NCBI RefSeq assembly: GCF_003097495.1 | Contig: NZ_QEOP01000001.1 | Coordinates: 620,001 to 684,000 of the forward strand | From: Amnibacterium flavum | GTDB taxonomy: Bacteria; Actinomycetota; Actinomycetes; Actinomycetales; Microbacteriaceae | Direction of reading: 5' to 3' | Length of the DNA: 64,000 nt | Shown: positions 57,703 to 64,000 of the stretch, one piece after another | Layout of the letters: each line of letters starts with the position of its first letter | Position numbering within the stretch: the stretch's first letter is position 1 | Position numbers and translations under genes: made by a program | The notes under the pieces: model-generated | What the model saw: the letters and a program-made list of their open reading frames with translations, nothing else | What the model was told of the DNA's origin: nothing | Database searches by the model: none

Positions 57703-57771
57703 GCCGCCCGCCGAGCGCAGCGATGCGAAGGCAGGACGTTCGGTCGCGCTTCGACGGGCTCAGCGGGGGGC
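57703..57771. repeat. Inverted intergenic repeat after hemL
   Basis: The left arm (57703-57731) has GCCGCCCGCCGAGCGCAGCG and the right arm (57745-57771) has GCTTCGACGGGCTCAGCGGG. They are imperfect inverse copies and belong to the family at 44331 and 45287. The element lies between convergent genes and may end transcription of both. Confidence 0.8.
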
Positions 57772-57777
57772 GCGGCC

Positions 57778-58773
57778 TCAGGCGCGGGTGTCGATGACCA
57801 CGCGTCCCGCCACCCGGCCGGCGAGGACCTCGCGGGCGATGGTGGTGGCCCGCTCGAGCGGTTCGGTGCGGGGCGCGATGCTGTCGATCACGTCGACGGG
57901 GAGGGTGGCGAGCTCGGCCCATGCCTCTCGGCGGCGTGCGAGAGGCGCCTCGACGGAGTTGATCCCCGCGAGAGTGACCCCTCTCAGAATGAACGGCAGC
58001 ACTGTGCCGGGCAGGTCGGGCCCCTGCGCGAGGCCGCACGCCGCGACCACTCCGCCGTAGGAGGTCTGCGCCAGCACATTCACCAGCGTCGTGCTGCCGA
58101 CGGAGTCGACCGCGCCGGCCCAGCGGGAGCTCTGCATCGGCTTGCCGTCGGCGACGTCGATCTCGGATCGCTCCAGCACACGCTCCGCTCCCAGATCGAC
58201 GAGCGCGTCGGCGAGGCTCTCCCGCCCGGTCACGGCGGCGACCCGATACCCGCGAGCCGCGAGCAGCGCGATCGCGAACGACCCGACTCCGCCGCCCGCA
58301 CCGGTCACGAGGATCTCGCCGTCGTCGGGGGACACACCCGCTGTCGCGATCGCCTGCACCGCGAGCGCTGCGGTGAAACCGGCCGTGCCGATCGCCGCGG
58401 CCGTCCGCGCCGTCATCCCGTCGGGGAGGGCGATCGTGTGGGCAGCGGGCACCGCCGACCTCTCGGCGAGGCCGCCGTCGAAGCGCTCGCCGAGTCCGCC
58501 GCCATTGGTGATGACGGTGTCGCCCGCCGACCAGCCGTCCGCCGAGGTCCGAACGCGTCCGACGACGTCGATACCCGGCGTGAGGGGAAGACTGCGGAGG
58601 ATCCCGGGCCCACCCGTCAAAGCGATCGCGTCCTTGTAGTTCACCGAGGAGAAGAGGACGTCGACATCGATGCCGCCCTCGAGCGCTGCTGCGGCGGTCT
58701 CGACCCGTCGCAGGATCGCCTCGGGGCGGGCGTCGGGGAGCGGTCGGTCGACGACGATGGCGCGGTGGCTCAT
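57778..58773 (-). CDS. acuI: YhdH/AcuI family quinone/acryloyl-CoA reductase
   Basis: This 331-residue medium-chain reductase has SSVNYKDAIALTGG, ILVTGAGGGVGSFAIALLA for NADPH binding, and GIDVVGRV. These features match the YhdH/AcuI group that reduces acryloyl-CoA or quinones; no zinc ligands are seen. The ATG is overlapped (ATGA) by the stop of a 17-codon upstream frame with a strong ribosome-binding site, which could couple its translation. The exact substrate is uncertain. Confidence 0.85.
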   Translation of the reverse strand: MSHRAIVVDRPLPDARPEAILRRVETAAAALEGGIDVDVLFSSVNYKDAIALTGGPGILRSLPLTPGIDVVGRVRTSADGWSAGDTVITNGGGLGERFDGGLAERSAVPAAHTIALPDGMTARTAAAIGTAGFTAALAVQAIATAGVSPDDGEILVTGAGGGVGSFAIALLAARGYRVAAVTGRESLADALVDLGAERVLERSEIDVADGKPMQSSRWAGAVDSVGSTTLVNVLAQTSYGGVVAACGLAQGPDLPGTVLPFILRGVTLAGINSVEAPLARRREAWAELATLPVDVIDSIAPRTEPLERATTIAREVLAGRVAGRVVIDTRA

Positions 58774-58823
58774 CGGACGGCGCCTGCCTGCTCGGGGTGC
58801 CGGGCTGCCATGGTCTGGGACAT
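58770..58823 (-). CDS. 17-codon upstream ORF coupled to the AcuI-like gene
   Basis: MSQTMAARHPEQAGAVR has a perfect AGGAGG five bases before its ATG, and its stop overlaps the acuI start (ATGA). The acuI gene itself has only a weak site. It may be a leader peptide or a translation coupler; it could also be chance. Confidence 0.5.
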   Translation of the reverse strand: MSQTMAARHPEQAGAVR

Positions 58824-58944
58824 CGTCGCCTCCTGGGATGCAGGGCCGCTCCGTCGCTCGCCCGCTCATCACGTTACGCGGAAACATGCGGCGCAGGGCG
58901 ACTCGTCTCGGTGATGTCCGATGAGGCGCCTACGATGACCTGCG

Positions 58945-60015
58945 GTGGCAAGGGTGGGCGTCGGTTCGAGCGGGAGCGGATTCGCGGCAGCGAACCCGTG
59001 GTTCGCGAGCGCCCAGATGACGGACGACCGCCCGCGGCGCGGCCCGCACCGAACGCCGGGGCAGGTGGCGCCCGTCGTCGAGACCCCGGTGCGCGAGAGC
59101 GTCTACCGTCCGCGAGAGCCGGTGTCGCTCCGCCTCGTCCTCGGGTCCCTCGGGCGCGGTCACGGCGATCCGACCTTCCGCTGGGATCTCGACGGTCGGC
59201 ACGGCGCACCGGGTGTGTGGCGCACCCTGCTCACGCCCGAGGGCCCGGCCACCATCCATCTCGCGCAGCGGCTCGATGGCGACATCGTCTCCCGGGCGTG
59301 GGGAGCGGGCGCCGAATGGGCCACCGATCAGCTGCCGCGCACGCTCGGGTCCGAGGACGACTGGTCGGGGCTCGACGTGTCGTCGGTTCCTCTGCTGGCC
59401 GACACGCTGCGGCGACGTCCCGATCTGCGCATCTCGCGCGTCGACCTGGTCCTCGAGATGATGATCCCCGCGATCATCGAACAGCGCATCACGGGTCTTG
59501 AGGCGCGTCGGGCCTGGCGCTACCTGCTGAGCCGGTACGGCACCACCCCTCCCGGACCCGCACCGCAGGGGATGCGCGTCTTCCCCGACGCGACGACCTG
59601 GCGGCGCATCCCATCGTGGGAGTGGCACAAGGCGGGTGTCGACCCGGCACGGTCGCGCACCTGCATCAGGGCCGCCACCGTCGCGGATGGTCTCGAACGC
59701 ACTCTCGCGTTCGATCCGGGCCGCGAGGTCGAGTCGCGCATGAGGACCATCGCCGGAGTGGGGGTGTGGACCGCCGCCGAGACCGCGCAGCGATCGCATG
59801 GCGACCCCGATTCGGTGAGCTACGGCGACTACCACGTGCACGACGTCGTCGGCTATGCGCTGTCGGGCGAACCCGCCGACGACGATCGCATGCTCGAACT
59901 GCTCGAGCCCTGGCGTGGCCATCGCCAGCGGATCGTGCGACTGATCTACGCGAGCGGGTTCCGCAAACCGCGCTTCGGACCGCGCATGACCGTGCAGGAC
60001 CACCGGGCGCACTGA
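58945..60015 (+). CDS. HhH-GPD DNA glycosylase (AlkA-like)
   Basis: This protein of up to 356 residues has a helix-hairpin-helix with the Gly-rich turn (RTIAGVGVWTAAETAQR) and an Asp in SYGDYHVHDVVG as likely catalytic residue, as in 3-methyladenine glycosylases. The N-terminal part (about 50-150) fits the AlkA N-domain. GTG at 58945 lies eight bases after TACGAT, a good -10, suggesting a leaderless start; ATG at 59017 is the alternative. It removes damaged bases, probably alkylated ones. Confidence 0.84.
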   Translation: MARVGVGSSGSGFAAANPWFASAQMTDDRPRRGPHRTPGQVAPVVETPVRESVYRPREPVSLRLVLGSLGRGHGDPTFRWDLDGRHGAPGVWRTLLTPEGPATIHLAQRLDGDIVSRAWGAGAEWATDQLPRTLGSEDDWSGLDVSSVPLLADTLRRRPDLRISRVDLVLEMMIPAIIEQRITGLEARRAWRYLLSRYGTTPPGPAPQGMRVFPDATTWRRIPSWEWHKAGVDPARSRTCIRAATVADGLERTLAFDPGREVESRMRTIAGVGVWTAAETAQRSHGDPDSVSYGDYHVHDVVGYALSGEPADDDRMLELLEPWRGHRQRIVRLIYASGFRKPRFGPRMTVQDHRAH

Positions 60016-60022
60016 GCCGGGA

Positions 60023-61417
60023 TCAGCCGTCGATCCCGCCTGCGGGACCTGCCGGATAGGCGAACAGCCCCTCGGGATCCCATGCGGTGCGCGTCTCGAT
60101 GAGACGCGAGAAGGCATCGGCCGGCCACGCGCTGGCGAACTGCTGGGTCGAGGCGACGTGGCCGAGGAAGTTGATATTGGTCTCGTCCGCGATCCACGGC
60201 AGAATTCCCGACACGATGTAGTCCGAGCTCTGCGGGAGCACCGAGTCGAACAGCTCGGGAACGGGAACCCCGATCATCACGAGCGTGAACGGTGAGCCGG
60301 CGCCGCCGATCGCGGTGTCCTGCGACGCGCCCCGGGTCGCGCCCGCCCCGATGTGCCGGATCTCGATCGCGATGAAGGGCACGTCGCTGCCGGCCCCGGC
60401 CCGCGACAGCAGGGCGGTCACGAACGCCTGGTCGATGTCGGTCAGCTGCATTCCGCGATCCCACGCGGGACCGGCTTGGTCCCGGTCGTCGTGGATGGAG
60501 TCGATCTCGGTCGTCGACATGTCCCCGATCAGGTCGAGGAAGGCGGGTGCCGCCCGGCGCATCGGGGCCAGCAGACGCTCGCCGTCCCGCTCGTCGCCGA
60601 TGAACGCGAAACGCAGGTGCAGGGCGAAGCGCCCGCGCAGATTCTCGGGCACCTCGTCGATGGGCGGGAAACGCAGCAGAGCGACCGACGACGTGACGGT
60701 GTCGGGCAGCGAATGCACCCAGTCGACCCAGGCGCGCAGCGCATCCTCGATGTGCTCCGAGTCGTAGAACAGCCCGCCGCCGTAGACCCGCTTGAGGGGG
60801 ACCAGCTCGAGGTCCATGTCGACCACGAGGCCGAGGCCGCCCTTGCCTCCGCGAAGTGCCCAGAAGAGATCGGGATGCTCCGTCGCCGAGGCGCGGACGA
60901 GACGGCCGTCGGCGGTCACGACGGTGAAGCCCCGCACCCAGTCGGCGGTGAAGCCGTAGGTCCGAGCGAGGGGTCCGAGACCGCCTCCGAGCGTGTAGCC
61001 CACGGCACCGACGTGCGATGAGGAACCGGTGATGGGCGTGAGGCCGTACCGCGAGGCGCGGTCGACGACGGCTCCCCAGCGGGCTCCCGCGCCGATCGTC
61101 GCCATCCGCAGTTCGGGATCGACGCTCACTCCGCCCATCCGGCGGGTGGAGATGAGCACGCCCTCGGTGATGGGGGCGAATGCACCGTGCCCGGTGGCCT
61201 GCACGAAGACGGGGAGACGGTGACGAGCCGCGAAGGCGACGGCCGCGATGATGTCGTCCGCGCCCCGCGCGCCGACGACGACGTCGGGGTCGTGCACGAT
61301 GGCGGTGTTGAAGCAGCGCGCCTCATGAGCGAGTCCGGCGTCACCGCGGGCATACACGACGCCCGAGACGCCGGCGCGCAGCTCAGCGAGCTCGTCCATT
61401 GTGACGGGCTTGCCCAT
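60023..61417 (-). CDS. FAD-linked oxidase with BBE-like C-terminus
   Basis: This 464-residue oxidase has a PCMH-type FAD domain with VFVQATGHGAFAPITEG (likely FAD-linked His), GGLGPLARTYGFTADWV and the DLFWALRGGKGGLG motif. The C-terminal stretch carries the BBE-type aromatic region. No Cys for double attachment is seen. A -10 like TATTGT lies six bases before the ATG at 61417, consistent with a leaderless transcript. An internal ATG at 61399 is possible. The substrate is unknown. Confidence 0.85.
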   Translation of the reverse strand: MGKPVTMDELAELRAGVSGVVYARGDAGLAHEARCFNTAIVHDPDVVVGARGADDIIAAVAFAARHRLPVFVQATGHGAFAPITEGVLISTRRMGGVSVDPELRMATIGAGARWGAVVDRASRYGLTPITGSSSHVGAVGYTLGGGLGPLARTYGFTADWVRGFTVVTADGRLVRASATEHPDLFWALRGGKGGLGLVVDMDLELVPLKRVYGGGLFYDSEHIEDALRAWVDWVHSLPDTVTSSVALLRFPPIDEVPENLRGRFALHLRFAFIGDERDGERLLAPMRRAAPAFLDLIGDMSTTEIDSIHDDRDQAGPAWDRGMQLTDIDQAFVTALLSRAGAGSDVPFIAIEIRHIGAGATRGASQDTAIGGAGSPFTLVMIGVPVPELFDSVLPQSSDYIVSGILPWIADETNINFLGHVASTQQFASAWPADAFSRLIETRTAWDPEGLFAYPAGPAGGIDG

Positions 61418-61577
61418 AGGCAGACAATAACGTGTCAGTCCCGTTCCCTTGTACCCCGCAGCCTGGGTGTCGTCCGGCAAACAGTGGACGATCGGGGTAC
61501 GTCGGGGATGCGCGACACAGTGTGCGCCGCCCGGGAGGATGGGGAGGGACCCAGCGGGTCCGCCCTAGGCTCGGCGC

Positions 61578-64000
61578 ATGACGAGCGAGCCCCGCGCCAA
61601 CGATCTCCTCGACATCGGACCCGCCGCCGTCGACCTGGTGAGGCGCTGGCTGGCGTCGCACGACGGCGCTGCGGCCGACCCGGCCGGCGAGCGACTCGCG
61701 GCGCTCCTGCGCGATCCGGCTGGCCCGGCCTTCGCGCTCGGCTTCGTCGACGGGGTCGTCCGACCTGACGACGTCGGGGTCGCGGGGCGCAATCTCAGCG
61801 CGCTCGCACGAAGCGTCCCGAGCTTCCTGCCCTGGCACCTCCGGGCCGCGGTCCGTCTCGGGGGAGCGCTCGCCCCTGCAGCGCCGTGGATCGTCGTTCC
61901 CGTCGCTCGGCGCGCACTCCGTTCCATGGTCGGGCATCTCGTGATCGACGCGAGCGGCGACCGGCTCGGGTCCCGCATCGCCGCGCTGCGCGCCGGCGGT
62001 GCCCGGCTGAACCTGAACCTGCTCGGCGAGGCGGTTCTCGGAGACGGGGAGGCTCAGCGGCGACTCGACGGCACCCGACGCCTGCTCGAACGGGACGATG
62101 TCGACTACGTGTCGATCAAGGTGTCCTCCGTCGCCGCCGGCCTCTCGATGTGGGCTTTCGACGCCGAGGTCGAGCGCGTCGTCGCGACGCTGCTTCCGCT
62201 CTACCGTCTCGCAGCCGCCTCGCCGGAGCCGAAGTTCATCAACCTCGACATGGAGGAGTACCGGGACCTCGACCTGACCCTCGCGGTCTTCATGCGAGTC
62301 CTCGATCAGCCCGAACTCGCCGGCCTCGAAGCCGGAGTCGTCCTGCAGGCCTACCTTCCGGATGCCCTTCCCGCCATGAAGCGCCTTCAGGACTGGGCCG
62401 CGTCCCGGGTCGCCGCCGGGGGAGCGAGTGTGAAGGTCCGCGTCGTCAAGGGCGCCAACCTCGCGATGGAGCATGTCGATGCGACGCTGCACGACTGGCC
62501 CCTGGCGACCTGGTCGAGCAAGCTCGAGACCGACGCCGCCTATCTGCGTCTGCTCGACTGGGCACTGACCCCCGAGCGCACGCGCTCGGTCCGCATCGGG
62601 GTGGCGGGGCACAACCTGTTCGACATCGCGTGGACCTGGCTGCTCGCCCAGCGCCGCGGTGTCACGGACCGGATCGACTTCGAGATGCTGCTCGGGATGG
62701 CCGCGGGTGGCACCGGCGCCGTCGCCCGCGATGTCGGCGGCGTCATCCTCTACACACCGGTCGTCGACCCGGCGGAGTTCGATGTCGCGATCGCCTACCT
62801 GGTGCGCCGCCTCGAGGAGAACGCCAGCGAGGCGAACTTCATGTCGGCCGTCTTCGAGCTCGGCAGCTCGCCGACGGCGTTCGAGCGGGAGCGCGGTCGA
62901 TTCCTGGAATCGCTGGCGGCCGTCGGCGACAAGGTTCCCGAGACGAATCGGGTGCAGGACCGGAGATCCGAGAAGCCGCGCGCCATCCACGGGGCCGAGT
63001 ACGCGGGCGCCCCCGACACCGACCCGTCGCTCGCGGCGAATCGGGCCTGGGCGGCACGGCTCCTGCGCGGTGCGCCGGACACTTCGCTCGGCGACGCCGT
63101 GCTGGCCGCCTCGCGGATCGACGACACCGGCATCCTCGACCGGGTGCTCGACACCGTCGGCAGGTCGGCGGTCGGCTGGGCCGAGCAGGGCGGAGAGGAA
63201 CGCGCGCGAGTGCTCGAGCGGGCGGCCGCGGCGCTCGCCGCCCTCCGCGCCGATCTGCTCGAGATCGCGGCGGCCGAGACCGGGAAGACCCTCGCGGAGG
63301 GCGACCCCGAGGTCAGCGAGGCGATCGACTTCGCCCGGTACTACGCCACCCTCGCCCGCGGACTCGACGAGATTCCCGGGGTGACGCACACCAGCGCCCG
63401 GGTCACCGTCGTCGCCCCGCCCTGGAACTTCCCGATCTCGATCGCGGCGGGATCGGTGCTCGCCGCTCTCGCATCGGGCAGCGGCGTCGTCTTCACCCCC
63501 GCCCCCCAGGCCCGTCGCACCGGCGCGGTCCTCGCCGAGGCTCTCTGGCAGGCGGGGATCCCGCGCGAGCTGCTCGCGTTCGTCGACATCGACGAGGACG
63601 GGCTCGGACGAACCCTCATCTCGCACCCGCTGGTCGACCGCGTCCTCCTGACCGGATCGTGGGACACCGCCGCCCTGTTCCGCTCCTGGCGCCACGACCT
63701 CCCCCTGCTCGCGGAGACGAGCGGCAAGAACGCGATCATCGTGACCCCCAGCGCCGACCTCGATCTCGCCGTCGCCGACGTGGTCCGGTCCGCGTTCGGC
63801 CACGCGGGACAGAAGTGCTCGGCCGCGAGTCTCGTCATCCTCGTCGGGTCCGTCGGGCGCTCGAAGCGCTTCCTCGACCAGCTCGTCGATGCGACGGCCT
63901 CGCTGCGCGTCGGGTCGGCCCTCGACCCGCACACGACCATGGGCCCGCTCATCGAACCGGCCTCCGGCAAACTGCTGTCCGCACTGACGGAACTCGAGGC
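61578..64000 (+). CDS. putA: Proline dehydrogenase / P5C dehydrogenase PutA (3' truncated by window edge)
   Basis: The frame opens at ATG 61578 and stays open to the window end (about 807 residues). Residues about 1-430 form a proline dehydrogenase barrel with SIKVSSVAAG, KVRVVKGANLAMEH and VRIGVAGHNLFDIA. After a linker the aldehyde dehydrogenase half begins, with VVAPPWNFPISIAAGSVL, Glu713 (LAETSGKNAII) and Cys747 (HAGQKCSAAS). Together they oxidise proline to glutamate. The DNA-binding domain of enteric PutA is absent. It is divergent from the FAD oxidase gene. Confidence 0.93.
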   Translation, partial: MTSEPRANDLLDIGPAAVDLVRRWLASHDGAAADPAGERLAALLRDPAGPAFALGFVDGVVRPDDVGVAGRNLSALARSVPSFLPWHLRAAVRLGGALAPAAPWIVVPVARRALRSMVGHLVIDASGDRLGSRIAALRAGGARLNLNLLGEAVLGDGEAQRRLDGTRRLLERDDVDYVSIKVSSVAAGLSMWAFDAEVERVVATLLPLYRLAAASPEPKFINLDMEEYRDLDLTLAVFMRVLDQPELAGLEAGVVLQAYLPDALPAMKRLQDWAASRVAAGGASVKVRVVKGANLAMEHVDATLHDWPLATWSSKLETDAAYLRLLDWALTPERTRSVRIGVAGHNLFDIAWTWLLAQRRGVTDRIDFEMLLGMAAGGTGAVARDVGGVILYTPVVDPAEFDVAIAYLVRRLEENASEANFMSAVFELGSSPTAFERERGRFLESLAAVGDKVPETNRVQDRRSEKPRAIHGAEYAGAPDTDPSLAANRAWAARLLRGAPDTSLGDAVLAASRIDDTGILDRVLDTVGRSAVGWAEQGGEERARVLERAAAALAALRADLLEIAAAETGKTLAEGDPEVSEAIDFARYYATLARGLDEIPGVTHTSARVTVVAPPWNFPISIAAGSVLAALASGSGVVFTPAPQARRTGAVLAEALWQAGIPRELLAFVDIDEDGLGRTLISHPLVDRVLLTGSWDTAALFRSWRHDLPLLAETSGKNAIIVTPSADLDLAVADVVRSAFGHAGQKCSAASLVILVGSVGRSKRFLDQLVDATASLRVGSALDPHTTMGPLIEPASGKLLSALTELE

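Noticed and set aside
61383-63932. 849-codon open frame on the minus strand
   Set aside because: Antisense shadow of putA, whose plus-strand frame shows clear PRODH and ALDH motifs.

Overview
The window is a GC-rich, gene-dense chromosomal segment around the replication origin of an actinobacterium. It is most likely a member of the Microbacteriaceae and probably Microbacterium-like. The evidence is the gene order rpmH-dnaA-oriC-dnaN-gnd-recF-dciA-gyrB-gyrA, crgA, a DUF3566 gene after gyrA, the fhaA-fhaB-pstP-rodA-pbpA-pknA-pknB operon, nucS (the actinobacterial/archaeal mismatch endonuclease) and a coproporphyrin-type haem pathway. The genus is inferred from layout and repeat style and was not tested.

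Layout. (1) 1-5630, mostly minus strand: the end of a D-Ala-D-Ala ligase, two perfect parS sites, parB, parA, rsmG, jag, yidC, yidD, rnpA and rpmH. (2) 5631-16951, plus strand: dnaA, an oriC region with DnaA boxes, dnaN, gnd, recF, dciA, gyrB, gyrA and a DUF3566 gene, ending at tRNA-Ile. (3) 17000-22386: tRNA-Ala with a duplicated 3' end, pfkA, a membrane protein, a cyclophilin, rhomboid, crgA, sortase E, a 59-residue membrane peptide and pabA. (4) 22437-31335, minus strand: the cell-wall and Ser/Thr kinase operon, preceded by tRNA-Leu(CAG). (5) 31716-45950: accessory metabolism and transport, including a frameshifted quinone oxidoreductase, a CNNM/CBS protein, mntP under a manganese (yybP-ykoY) riboswitch, nucS, MFS and MATE transporters, an M13 peptidase, a beta-lactamase-fold protein and a PEP-mutase-like protein. 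(6) 45970-57690: all haem genes from glutamyl-tRNA to haem (hemA, hemE, cgoX, chdC, cpfC, hemC, hemD, hemB, hemL). They are interrupted by a MarR mini-operon with a visible operator and by a trio of small membrane proteins. (7) 57778-64000: an AcuI-like reductase with an upstream mini-ORF, a HhH-GPD glycosylase, an FAD-linked oxidase, and a putA gene that runs off the right edge.

The genes cooperate in four themes: replication initiation and chromosome segregation (dnaA, dnaN, recF, dciA, gyrBA, parABS), membrane protein insertion with RNA maturation (yidC, yidD, jag, rnpA), polar growth and division control (crgA, rodA, pbpA, kinases, FHA proteins, phosphatase), and haem synthesis.

Most of the window is conserved core. 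The signals most worth a second look are non-coding: a parS inside a 38-bp palindrome, parS-like sites at start codons and upstream of dnaA, a cluster of DnaA-box-like sequences in a convergent spacer 13 kb from oriC, the tRNA-Ala 3'-end duplication, a family of inverted intergenic repeats, the MarR operator and the manganese riboswitch. I saw no insertion sequence, prophage, CRISPR array or rRNA operon.
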